From: Syncephalis plumigaleata
Taxonomy: Eukaryota > Zoopagomycota > Zoopagomycetes > Zoopagales > Piptocephalidaceae
Length of the DNA stretch: 64,000 nt
Reading direction: 5' to 3'
Assembly: GCA_025201365.1 (NCBI GenBank)
Contig: JAIXMF010000010.1
Coordinates: 310,001 to 374,000, forward strand
The translations under genes and the position numbers were made by a program. Below, in pieces: positions 1 through 11,128 of the stretch. The notes beneath the pieces were generated by a model. That model was not told the DNA's origin. It saw only the letters and a program-made list of their open reading frames with translations, and did not search any database. How positions within the stretch are numbered: position 1 is the first letter of the stretch; every line of letters begins with the position of its first letter.

Positions 1-651
1 TTAATTACCATCAAATGATTCCTCAATATCTGCCTCTGTTGGCTCAGGATTATTACGTAGTAGTGTGTACAACGACATAACAATGCCCGGTGTACAGAAA
101 CCGCATTGTGAACCATGTAGTAAAGCAATACGTTCCTGTACAGGATGTGGATTACTTGATTTACCGATACCTTCCACTGTAATGATATGCTTGCCATCAA
201 TGGCGCATAATGGTGCAAGACAAGCATTGACTGGGATATGTCTAAACGAGTGAATAATAAATAGATAAATAACATGTGCTATATGTACTTCAGTAAATTA
301 ACTAACCGAATGGAACTAGTGGTCGTGTCATAGCTTGATATCATTACGGTACAAGCACCTGTCAACAACGGAGTTAATCTTTTTGACATATCTATTGTAG
401 TTATAGGGTAATTACGTACCACAACCACCTTCACCGCAACCTAGTTTAGTGCCCTTTAGACCGGCATGACGAAGGTATTGCAATAAAGTGAGATCAGGGT
501 CTGGATTCTCTAGTTGAACACGTGCACCATTCACGTAGAACAGCAAGGTATTCGGCGATAATGTAGGCTTCACATGAGTAATGTCTACTGGTTGTTTGTT
601 AGTCATAGCAGTATGGCTGTTAGATGAGACAGTATCGACAGTGAAAGTCAT
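1..651 (-). CDS. Xanthine dehydrogenase, N-terminal part (runs off the window)
   Basis: This is the start of a molybdenum hydroxylase that oxidises hypoxanthine and xanthine to urate in purine catabolism. The first exon (651 to about 421) encodes a plant-type ferredoxin domain with the first 2Fe-2S cysteines in GCGEGGCG (about residues 71-78). The next exon completes it with ACTVMIS. A third exon carries the second 2Fe-2S motif, [10 protein letters not shown] (around 110-75). A GTACGT donor after TGT G joins exons 1 and 2 in frame. FAD and Mo-cofactor domains lie beyond base 1. The start at 651 is the first Met ahead of the conserved block. The family call is firm. Aldehyde oxidase cannot be excluded without the Mo domain, though fungi normally have XDH. 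Confidence 0.9.
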
Positions 652-1068
652 TGCTACAAAGAAGAAACGGAAGAAGTATCAAACAAAGTGAAAGAGAACA
701 GATAAATGTCGAGGGAATGAACAAGTGTTGTTAAGTGAAAGATAAAAGTAAAGTAGGTAGATAGAATAGGTGCGCGTAAGAATATAGGCAAGGGGAAATG
801 GTTACGTAGTGTTCTTATAAATTGATTTGTTTGCATATGAAAGAAGGAAAGGCCTAAGATGATCCTATGCTGCACTCTATACAAGTGAGGACGGAGAGAC
901 ATGAACGCGTCCATGCGGTCTTGTGACCGTTGATTCAGCAAACAATGCTGATGATTGGTTATAATTCAATTTCCATACCTGGTGTATTACTGTGTTCGAA
1001 TCAAGTAAGAGTGTTTATTAAATCTAGCATTCACATTATAGAACAAAGTTACGACGAGCAACTTGTAT
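652..1068. other. Intergenic, between XDH start and subtilase end
   Basis: The stretch is about 417 bases and holds the XDH upstream region. I see no conserved coding signal, only a short pyrimidine-rich strip (minus sense) just upstream of the XDH start. Confidence 0.5.
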
Positions 1069-3252
1069 CTATAGCAATAAGTAGGATCGCAGTTTAGACA
1101 ACAGCGATAATGATTTGCTTTTTATCGTATACTGAAAGCTCTTTATATTGCCATTCAGACCTAGATATGGTATGTAAATGGCATTATCGGAAGGCGCCTG
1201 TCCCTCGACGTGAGCCATATCGATAACAATGTAGCCCGAGTATACCCAACGTTTTTTGTAAGTGATCTCTGGTGGAATAGTAAAGTTGATATCAATGGAG
1301 AGCGATGATTTTGATGCTAATGGCACTTGCATGGATGGTGTAAATGTCGTTGCTCGACTTCGAGGAGTATTACGCGAATTGGCATTCGATGATTGAGCAA
1401 AGCCAACTTCGGCATGCGCGTCCAACAGCTCAATCGAGGGAAGATCAGCGCCTGAATCGTCAAATGATCGCATTGACATGGCGGGCAAATGTCTAATAGA
1501 GAGTAGCTTCCCCCTCTTGCCTTGATTGAGAAGAGTAATTGTGGCCGATTTACTGTATGCCTGCTCATTCACTGTGGGCATATCGCCAAGTCCAATGAAT
1601 AGTTCCTTCACTGAAATGTCATTCGTACGTAAGAGTCGATCGATACGGATGACACCTGCACCTTGTTGTGGTACTGGACCCGCCAATGAGGTGCCTGGTA
1701 TCATGTAGGAAGGGCTGTGCTCTGAATTAACGCTTGAAATATGGAGGGTGGAAATCGTGGTATTACATTCGATTTGGCATGATACTGAAGGAATAAAGCG
1801 GCCGATCCTGCTACATAGGGCGATGCAAATGAAGTACCGTCTGCAACCTTGTATCCTTTATCCTTAGCTGTAGTGGTGAACATTATCTTGCCAGGAGCAA
1901 TAACATTTGGATTCAGTCCAAGTTCAACACTAGGTCCCCAGAATGTTCGCATATCATTGAGAATTGGACGCGTGTCAGGTGCAAGCATGGTATCGCTAGA
2001 GAACTGAAGTGTCGGATTAGGTTGTTTTTCCATTAGATTGACCATTGTTTTGAATGAAGCCTCGCTAAGGCCGATTACTGGAAGTGGACAATTATCCAGT
2101 AGGTTTATAGGTTGACGTATGATAACGCCACCGGCACCGACCTTCTTTGCATTAGCAAGCAGAACATTGATATTACATTTGTTGGATGCAACCAATACTG
2201 CCTTGCCTCTTACATTAAATGGTAAGCTGCATGATATCATTTCGGGAGTAATCGTGAATAAGTTGAGATCGTTGATCAATAATGAGTTCATGGTACATGC
2301 ACTTTTATATGGAACTGGAATAGTTTCCTTTCCAGCAATGGTGAAGTAGCGCTGCTCGTCATAACGCAAGTCGAGAGAACCAACGGATACCGTATGTGGT
2401 GAGTTACCAAATAGTCTAGATGACCATGCTAAATTCATGCCCTCGACTATGTTGCCCGATGACACGATAATGATAATGTTCTTTCGATGATATTCCTCTA
2501 ACAGCTTGGCATAGAATCCCTCTCTATTATCTAATGTGTTAGCGCTTATATTGATGATGTGCATGCCATCTGCATCTGCACGTCAAATGCTTTTTTATAG
2601 GCTCAGCACAGTCCCCTGGAGTGCAACCCGCACACGATATGCACCTAGTGTAGCCTCAGGAGCCACACCAACGAAGTTAGCGGTGACAGCACCGATGACA
2701 CCCGCCACAAGCGTGCCATGTCCTTGACAATCCCTGGGATCATTGCTTTCTACAGCTTTACCCGTCTCGGCATACTTATCGCCGACAAAATCATGGCCAA
2801 ATTCAACTTTATAGCCAGCTCCAATGCCACCACCGAGTGCAGGATGAGTGTAATCAACGCCAGTGTCGATGATGCCAATTTTGACGCCCTTTCCAGTCAT
2901 ACCAAGTGCCTTTACGGCTGATACACCGGTGGCAAGATCTGGTGATAATGGTGGATATAGCTTCTTAGTTGTTGGATGCACTATGTATGGTTTGTCGTTT
3001 AACTGCTTAACCATAATGTTTCTGATGACCAATCTTAGTTTTGCATATTGCATGCTGTGCGACAGAAGTGATTCGTGGTACTCCTATTCCGTTAACATCT
3101 AACACATTGAATAGCGGTTTCTTTCTGCTTGGAAAGAATCTATTTAGTGGCCTTATTATGTTTGCACAAACAGCTTCATGTTGACCTATAAAGACCAGCA
3201 GTATAAGTAGAAGTAATAAGTTGAAAGTGCTAATGGAATAATACGAGTGCAT
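1069..3252 (-). pseudogene. Subtilisin-like serine protease (S8) with PA domain, frame-disrupted
   Basis: This is a secreted subtilase: a hydrophobic N-terminus (3252 inward), a propeptide-like stretch, then the catalytic triad. The Asp is in GIIDTGVDYTHP (about 2880), the His in CQGHGTLVAG (about 2725) and the Ser in GTSFASPYVAG (about 1830). A PA-like insert (RGKAVLVASNKC, VGAGGVIIRQ) sits between His and Ser as in cucumisin/Vpr-type enzymes, and a C-terminal beta domain follows. The gene has no introns, but the frame changes at about 3050, three times between about 2580 and 2640, and at about 1701. In the 2580-2640 cluster each change fits one missing base in a short homopolymer. All three catalytic residues are kept, so the decay is recent or the breaks are sequencing errors. 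It belongs to a multi-copy family where loss is easy. Confidence 0.8.
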
Positions 3253-3614
3253 ATCGTAATTCGATGCTAGGAATCAAAGAAATGAGGTAAGAGCGAGAGT
3301 GCGGTTTACTTGTATGTACAACAATAACAATCATTGAGTTCTTATAATCAGTATCCGCCATCATACTGTTGAGTAGATAGGTAATATATTTGGTAATGCC
3401 GTTTCAAGTCTATTAGATTTCCATACATGTAGATCATTATTACTAGAAATGGAATAGTCGGATTACAAAGTGACAGCTGTATTCGAAATTACAAAGAAAT
3501 GAACATCTCAAACCACATTATTAACACTCGCGTATAAAGTGAATATGAAATATTGAAATATTTGGAAATAATTCAAATTAGCAACTCGTGCTTTATTGTC
3601 AATATTAAGTCGAA
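3253..3614. other. Intergenic, between subtilase start and ABC transporter end
   Basis: About 360 bases, AT-rich, holding the subtilase promoter side and the ABC transporter 3' end. I see nothing else in it. Confidence 0.5.
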
Positions 3615-6600
3615 CTATTTCCTTTGTCGACGATCCCGAGTAATAATACGTAGAAATACTTCTTCCAATGTGGTTTGCGTGATGCCCCATCCTTGTACAA
3701 GATCTACATAGAGAGAGTAATTATTATCATGTTAAACAAGCAAATGAGCAAAACAACTTACTATGAGGATTATCTTCGACATAACGAATTAAATTGGTTA
3801 AATTCGTCAATGATGGAATTTGATAGACTAGAGATCCAGCTGCTGCATCGTGAAGACGAGCAGTTGGCACAATACGCGGTATAATCTCCTTCAAATGGCT
3901 CACATCCTCTCCTTTCTCGTTACACATGAGTGATACACGATAGCCGGCACCGAATTTATTCTTTAAATGAATGGACGTACCGAAAGCACTAGATACATTC
4001 AATCAAGTCGTTACTATTAGACGCGTGTATACCGCTGACGAGACACTTACACTAGTTTGCCCTTGGCCATCACGGCTATCTTATCGCCCAATGTGTCGGC
4101 CTCCTCCATAAGATGCGTGGATAGAATGATAACTCGGTTTCGCTTGAATTTCTCGATAAACGACCATACATGACGTCGATGCACTGGATCCTGTAGCGAT
4201 ATTAATACACGGACAGCACATTTAACTAGATGATAACAACTTACCATGCCGGTGGTTGGCTCATCCATGATGATGATTTTAGGATCACCGATAGTCGCGA
4301 TAATCATGGATAGACGTCGTTTCATGCCACCGCTAAACGCGCTAACCTGAGTGTGTGCCGCACTCGTTAAACGTACTTCCGACAATCGTTCATTAGCTAA
4401 CAGTTGTACTGCTGCTTTGGCAACACCTTTCAATCCAGCGTAGAGAATGATGTGTTCCTCGCCTGTAAGATCACTGAATAGAATGTCATGCTAATGCGAG
4501 TATAGATATGAATAGTTAATGAATATTACTTGATGCTTATTATTAATTGATGTTTGCATACCTGCGGGCACACGCCCATCATACCACGAATGGCATCCAT
4601 ATTACGCGAGATACTATGACCGTAGATGTAGGCATCGCCATTACTTGGCTTCAACGCACCATACAACATTGACATGGTTGTCGTTTTACCGGCACCATTT
4701 TGACCTAATAAAGCCAAACTATATGTCCATATATATATGGATTGCTAAGTAATCTAGTTGATTAAGGAAAAGCACAGCTTGTAAGCACTTACAGTTGACC
4801 CTCGGCAAATGACAAGCAAATATGATCAACGGCTAGTTTACTCTTCTGAGTCCATATACCATCCTTGTAATACTTTGTTAGATTAACAATTCTTAGAGCA
4901 ACTAGTTCGCAATACATAAGTAATTAGCATTATGAAGGATAGCAATAGCAACAATGATGCAAGCGAGCATTATAGATACTTACTACGCTGAGTGAGATTA
5001 AGCGTCTGGTGTCGTTCCTGGACAATATCAGAATCTTCATCTTTGTCGGATTTACCCTGCTTATTTGTTAGAGAATAGTCTTATACGTCGTTGCTGCTAA
5101 CTAGTATGTCCACTTACTTGATAGGCCATTTTAGTTACCGCTTCACGGGATACAGTTCGACTGCCCCAGTAGCCACTATCGAGGAAGAAGAGGAAGGGTC
5201 GACGATAACCGTAGGCATCGGGTACAACGTTGTCCAAATACCACGTAAGTAGAGACCAAACAAGGATGTCCAGAATCAAGAATAGTAGATGTGTATTAGG
5301 CATAGGCACAAGATTGCCATATCGACTACCGCCAATCTCTGGATGTTGATATAAATCCATAAATCGGAATCCTACATACATAGAAATACATTAGTTATCC
5401 AGCTTCTTGTTAATAGTCATGGGTAGAGATACACATACCTGGTCCCTGTACGAATCGTCCTGACAATGGATCATTCGAGCCAGATGACTTCATTACCACA
5501 TCGATATAAAGCTGACTGTAATTGAAGAACGGGAGGAACATGCCAATGACCCAGCCAGCTGTATGACCCGCCACTGGACTACCGCTTTTTGACCGTTCAA
5601 GATCGACATACCAAGTGAACCAGAAACTAGGCGATAATACTTGGTATATAATGGTGATAATGGTGATACCGAAACCTACACCCAGTGCCATTCACATTAA
5701 AGATGCTACACGTATAAATGATGTAAATCAGAATAAAACAATAAAGGATATCTGCTGTGCCAACTCGACTACATAGCGTGGACAGGAATAGAGCAAGGCA
5801 AATCATTGCCCAACCGTACAATACGAAAATACTATAGACGACCTACAAGAAGCGATTATAAGAATGATTACTAAACATCGTATATAATAATAATAATAGT
5901 CATTCAACTTACTATGAAATTAGTATTAAGGAAGAAGCTAAATTGGAATGCCATGCCAAATAGACATAGGAAAAGTGATTGAATCGCCACAAGTGCAGCA
6001 TAGATGATCCATGTGCTTAACCAGTAGACTGTCTGTGTCATACCCCTAAATGAAGAACAAGATACATATGTACGTATACACGCATATATATGTAAGTAAT
6101 TGACAAGTAAGCAAACAACAACGCAACATCTTCTTACATCATTTCCATGCTCTCCCTTAAACGCAATGACTTCTCTCGTACTATAGACGCTAACGCAGTG
6201 ACGAACAGAAGCATAATAGGTAGGAATAGGAATATACCACCGAAATTCCATACTGAATCCTTGTTACCAGCATAAATGGAACGACCAATATCGGGGAATG
6301 CCTTGAGACGTGCTCGAATATCGGCGGAATCACTCGAGGAGGATGCATCTATCGTGCTTAGAATGGCTTCATCAATACCACGCATCAATGATAGTAGTTG
6401 CACACCGAATTGGTCATCAATACGTGTATCACGAAGTGCACCTTCAAGTGCACTATTATCGAACACGGTATAGTTGGCTACATTGGTGAAGTTGTACCAA
6501 ATTTGATATTGATAATTGATATTGCCATTCGACTCTTGCTTATCAAATGCCACCGCTAATAATAATAATAATAATAGGACATGACAACTAGAGGTTAGTA

Positions 6601-7444
6601 ATCGTAGTGGTTATAGACAAAGTGCCATTTCTTATTTACCAAAGTTGGCGGATTCCGGATACTTGATTGCAAAGTCATAGATGAACTCCTTGGATGGTAC
6701 TGGCACAATGCCCATATTACGTTTAGGCGGTGTATCTTGTATATGTATATGCATGTATGAGTAAGAATATTACTACTGCTACTGCTAATCACGATGATGA
6801 TGATATTACTTACCCAAGGATAATGAACTTGATTCTAGATTGGGTGCCGATGTCGTACGACGAGCATTTTTACTAGTAAATGCTGTCATAAACTTTGTCG
6901 TCTCATCATTAACCGGTCCATACATTAGCGTAATGCAGGAATGACCAAGATATGGCTATTGAATGTATGCAATAATAAGTAATATGCTACATTAACGCAT
7001 TAATATATATTGTAATCACTTACAGTACAGCTAGATAGACCGGGTACATCCCATGTAGGTAGAGCACCACTACCGAAACCCGCACCATTACTACCCATAC
7101 CCATTTGTACGATAAATAGAACAAGCGTAACCACGAATGGTGCAATAAATAGCTGTACCAATGTAGTTATCCAATGTCGTTTCTACGTATGTATGCGCAT
7201 GCATATATTCAATCATATTAGTATATCTAAATCATTTTGTAACAATAGATAGATAAACAAATAAAGAGTAGCATACCATTAATATCCAATGCTTCCATAG
7301 TAGAATGGATAGTTGTCGACGGAATAATGCTTGACCGGTCAGCGTGCTTGCCGTATTAGAAGCATGCATTGACTTCAACTCATGCGACGGTGCTATATCA
7401 GTGCCACGCGACTGACCAGTTCTATTACGTAGGTGTAACCGCAT
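3615..7444 (-). CDS. ABCA-subfamily ABC transporter, half-size
   Basis: This is a membrane lipid-type exporter with the TM domain first and the ATPase second. The N-terminus ([14 protein letters not shown]) is the usual cytosolic helix of ABCA proteins before TM1. A long luminal loop and a block of membrane helices (6250-5400) follow. The nucleotide-binding domain has Walker [11 protein letters not shown] (about 4700), signature [10 protein letters not shown] (about 4310) and Walker [11 protein letters not shown] (about 4270). The C-terminus [16 protein letters not shown] with a TAG at 3615-3617 is typical of the family. It is split by many short introns, one of them U12-type (5685-5751). Only one ATPase domain fits in the span. 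The start at 7444 is chosen because the upstream in-frame Met at 7495 only adds a low-complexity leucine run. Substrate is unknown. Confidence 0.87.
5685..5751 (-). other. U12-type AT-AC intron in the ABC transporter
   Basis: A 67-nt intron on the minus strand. The donor is ATATCCTTT (exact U12 consensus), a branch-like TCTTTAAT follows, and the intron ends GGCAC with the branch A about 12 nt from the end. Removing it joins GCA G to TG GGT GTA and gives ...TAVGVGFGI... in one membrane helix. No GT donor with in-frame AG does as well here. Confidence 0.85.
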
Positions 7445-7852
7445 TATTACAATAAGTAGTAGTAGTAATAATAATACGAATAAGCAAGATGACAATAGTC
7501 GTAAGAATAAGCAAGTAAGCTAAGAATTAACGTAATTAAAAACAGAACACGAATAGGATAGTAGTAGGAGTAGGAGTAAGAAGTGAAGACGAATAAGTGA
7601 CGGCAATTAAAAAAGAAAAAGCGGGGTATTGGGGGAGTTTTGCTCCTTATTATTTATTGGAAACGGGTCATTGCTTAACACTTTCATAGTACACTGCCGC
7701 TCTGTTATCTTCATAGCATGATGGTTCTCAATCACTCGCCTTATTTCTTACTTTGACTATTATGGCTATGCTTTTATTTACTATATAGTATGTGTTTTTT
7801 GTAACACACGTGTTCCTAATGTTAATACACTAGAAGGGAGGAGGGAACAAGG
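7445..7852. other. Intergenic, ABC transporter promoter and zinc-finger gene 3' end
   Basis: About 408 bases holding the ABC transporter leader (low-complexity TAGTAG repeats near 7450-7475) and the 3' end of the zinc-finger gene. I see no coding signal of its own. Confidence 0.5.
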
Positions 7853-8670
7853 CTAGGAAGAGGAGAATCGGTTAATAAAACGACGCATAGCCGCGGTGAA
7901 TGCAGCTTCACTCGGTCTTTGATGACGTTGATTATTGGCAGCAGTAATACGAGAGGAAGAGGATGCTGCTGTTCCCTTCTTGGTACGCTTAGATTCACAA
8001 GCATGATCAATGGGTAGACGGTGTCGTACGCAATAATGACCGCCACACGCGTTGCAATCCATTTTAACGAGTAATTTAGTGGAACATTGACGTACCGCAC
8101 ACACTAACGACGATGGGCTAGGCGTATTTCTAGCTCGTAATGGTGCTAATGAATTAGTAGGAATGGCACTAGAACCAGCTATACCACCAGGTGTAGGACA
8201 ACCTTGACCAATATGTGAATCCACCTAAATGAAGCATATACAACGTTCAATAGGGTAAAGAGAGAAGAATGCTCGGTATTAGCTAGTAGTTCACTTGACT
8301 TACCGCTATATTAGGATCTTGTCCTCGATTGACAGGTATGGGTTGTTGACAGAGTGGACACACTGGTACTCGTACATCGATGGTATGCGAGTTAGCTTTA
8401 GCACATTGATGCGCTTCAACCTTCCAATGATCCTGACTAGTTATCTATTAGTTATGTATTTATATATGTATGTATATGTGCGTATCCATATAGTCAAACT
8501 AGGCTTACCAGAACTCTTTTAAACAGTGTTGACATTTGAATGGTAAATAATCTATAACATATACGAGTGTTATAATCATAGTATATACACTATTCACTAA
8601 TATATATATATTTACCATGTTGCGAACATGAAGAGAGTGCGCATTGTGCACCCACATGAGGTAATTCCAT
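7853..8670 (-). CDS. AN1-type zinc-finger protein, ZFAND2-like
   Basis: Two AN1 zinc fingers stand in series. The first is spread over three exons: MELPHVGAQCALSSCSQH, then LPFKCQHCLKEF, then CQDHWKVEAHQC. The pattern matches the AN1 cysteine/histidine order. A CPLCQQPIPV pair follows. The second finger (about 8110-7985) reads CAVRQCSTKL ... CNACGGHYCVRHR ... DHAC. Two AN1 fingers at the N-terminus are typical of the ZFAND2/AIRAP family, which works with p97 and the proteasome under proteotoxic stress. The C-terminus is serine-rich and basic, with no clear ubiquitin-interacting motif. Start at 8670 is the Met directly before the first finger. Confidence 0.85.
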
Positions 8671-8796
8671 GAATAGGAAAGGGTTTCTATTTCAACGAAA
8701 TGTAGAGATGAGAGGAAGGAAAGAAAAGCCTGTAGTAATCAAGGAAGCGAAGGAATGTAAACAATAACACAGTCATGTTATTTATAGAGAGTTTTA

Positions 8797-11032
8797 TTAC
8801 TGATATCGTTGATTACCACGCGGAGAAATCATCCATTGTCTTTTAATCACGCGAGACTTTTTCGCTGGTGCTTGTGCCACATCATTTGAATCTAGTTCAT
8901 CTCTTGTTATACTAGTACTCCTACTAGTACTACTGCTACCACTAGTTGTTGATTTCATATATTTCCCTACACCGGTTGATTTACCCTTGTTATTACCATC
9001 ATTGCTAGATGGCACTAGCCATGTCTCTTTCTCTTCCGTCTATTCAATCTTCATTAGTAAAATAAATGACAATGCATTAGAGATTAGACTTACACGAACT
9101 CGTTTTGTTTGTTGTTTCGCTTCCCTTAATTTGTCCAATTTACGTGATAATCGTTGTTCATACTCGTCAAATGGATCGACAAACACTTGAACATCTTGTA
9201 TGCGTATATCCTGCACTGGTCGATCCTTATCATCGGTGGAGATGGCCTCCATCTTATCAAGTACTGCCATACCACCCACAACATGTCCAAATATTGTATG
9301 CTTATTATCAAGATGTTGACATGGTCGGAAGGTGATAAAGCTAGTATAATTACGAGGATTGTTATTACTATTGCATTCATTCATTCATTCATTCATTGAT
9401 TACTTACAATTGTGATGAATTGGTATCTTTACCATGATTAGCCATGGATAGTATACCACGTTGATTATGTGTTAGATTAGGCTTGAACTCATCAGCGAAA
9501 TTACGCTTCCATGCTGATTCACCGCCTTTTCCACTACCTGTAGGATCACCACCTTGAATCTAATGTTATATAGAGAATAGTTAGAGATATGAACAATGCT
9601 AATAGTAATACTAATGATTACCATGAAGTTCTTAATTAATCGATGAAATACTGTATTTTTATAATAACCTGATTTGGCTAATAATATGAAGTTATGACAT
9701 GTTTCTGATATCTAATTGATTGTATTAGTGATTATTATTATTAGATTCATAATTCAACTTGCCTGATCGCAGTGTAATTCAACATTAATCTCGCCTAGAT
9801 TGGTCTTGATTTGGGCGTATCCTTTCGTTTTAATTGAGTCATACATGCGCTGATTTCTATCCAGTTGAATACGATCTGACGTTGTTTCCGGTACCATTGC
9901 CGTAGAGGTAAGAGATGCTGCTGCTCGGCCTGTTGAGTAATTAGATGCAAAGTAAGCTTTCTCTACCGAGTCAACTGTATTTCCTGTAGAGGATGTCGAG
10001 CTAGCACCTCTCCTGCTTCCCTCTCCGCTGCCTGTTTAGTGCTCTATACACACATTCGTTATTATGATGATGATACTGCTTATAAACTATAATACCTTGG
10101 TAGATTTAATTTCAGCTAATACTCGTTGAGTTAAACTGAACCTTTGATATCTGGTGTTGCTTCATCTAGTAACAATGATGGATCGATTAGATAACTATCT
10201 CCATGTATAGTAATGACTACATAATAGTTTACCTTAATTGCCTTCTTATTCGATTTCAAATGTTTAAATGTCGATAGATTCTGTTTCTCCAAATGTTGTG
10301 GATCCTATATACATATACACACATGTAACCAGAGACAATCAATATCAAATGATTATCGCATAACTGATTATACTATATTACCTGTAATGTAATGATATCC
10401 TTACGTGTAAATGGCTCATCCGTCATTAGATCTTGCCAGTGTTTTGCCTTGATGTTTAGACGTTCAACCGCATCATAAGCATAGACATTGCCACTAGTAC
10501 TAATGGCAACAATATGAGTATTTTCATTGAATACTCGCATAGTAATAGGACAATGATATTCATCTAATATAAATGTCAATATCATTCTATTCACCTATTA
10601 TATGTGTGTACTGCTTACCATTAGCGTTCTTGTAAAAGGTCAACTTCTTTAGGTCTTCCATCTTCAATGGTTCACCGGTAACTGGATCGGTTTTCTCTTT
10701 CTTTAGATATTTGGCTATATTCCTAGTTGCTTTCCTTTTAGCAAGTATACACATAGTGACATATCTCTACTTACTCCAAGTCATATATGATACCCTTTGG
10801 CGTGCATACTGGATGTTCAAAGGGACGTAGTGATAACGAGCAGCAATCAAATGGCAGTCGTCTAAATCCATCTTTTGCTTGTTGTCGCTTAGCACCACCA
10901 AACGACATGCCGCCATAGTCGTTACTCCACTCGGAATGAGTAATATACAGTTTGTCTATATTAGATACAAGCTAGTTGGTTATTCTATTATACTAATGAG
11001 CCATTGTCAATATTACCAGTCCATTTGCCCAT
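8797..11032 (-). CDS. PPIL2: U-box cyclophilin (peptidyl-prolyl isomerase-like 2)
   Basis: The N-terminus ([20 protein letters not shown], 11032 inward) and [18 protein letters not shown] are diagnostic of the PPIL2/Cyp60 family: a U-box-like domain with ubiquitin-ligase potential before a cyclophilin domain, in spliceosome-linked nuclear proteins. A second U-box block ([19 protein letters not shown], about 10560) follows. The cyclophilin domain starts at [18 protein letters not shown] (about 9820) and includes [30 protein letters not shown] and [18 protein letters not shown]. The C-terminal tail is Ser-rich, ends at 8797 and is basic. It has many introns; the one at 9712-9762 is GC-AG. The start codon is only 96 bases from the start of the divergent RTP1-like gene. 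Confidence 0.93.
9712..9762 (-). other. GC-AG intron in PPIL2
   Basis: Donor CAG|GCAAGT and acceptor ATTAG, 51 nt. Removing it joins ...VELHCDQ to [10 protein letters not shown] in frame inside the cyclophilin domain. Confidence 0.85.
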
Positions 11033-11128
11033 GATGATATAATAATATTGGTAGAGGGAGAAAAACAAGATAAAAAACAGGAGATTCATATCTAAAACCG
11101 TAAACCATTTTATTCTGTAATTATCACG
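11033..11128. promoter_or_regulatory. Compact bidirectional promoter, PPIL2 / RTP1-like
   Basis: Only 96 bases separate the two divergent start codons (11032 minus, 11129 plus). The DNA is A/T-rich with no clear TATA box. Both genes must take their core promoters from this gap or from each other's leaders. Confidence 0.6.

Noticed and set aside
980-1000. TTCGAATC as a tRNA T-loop
   Set aside because: No matching acceptor stem, anticodon stem or D-loop around it. I found no convincing tRNA or rRNA gene in the window.
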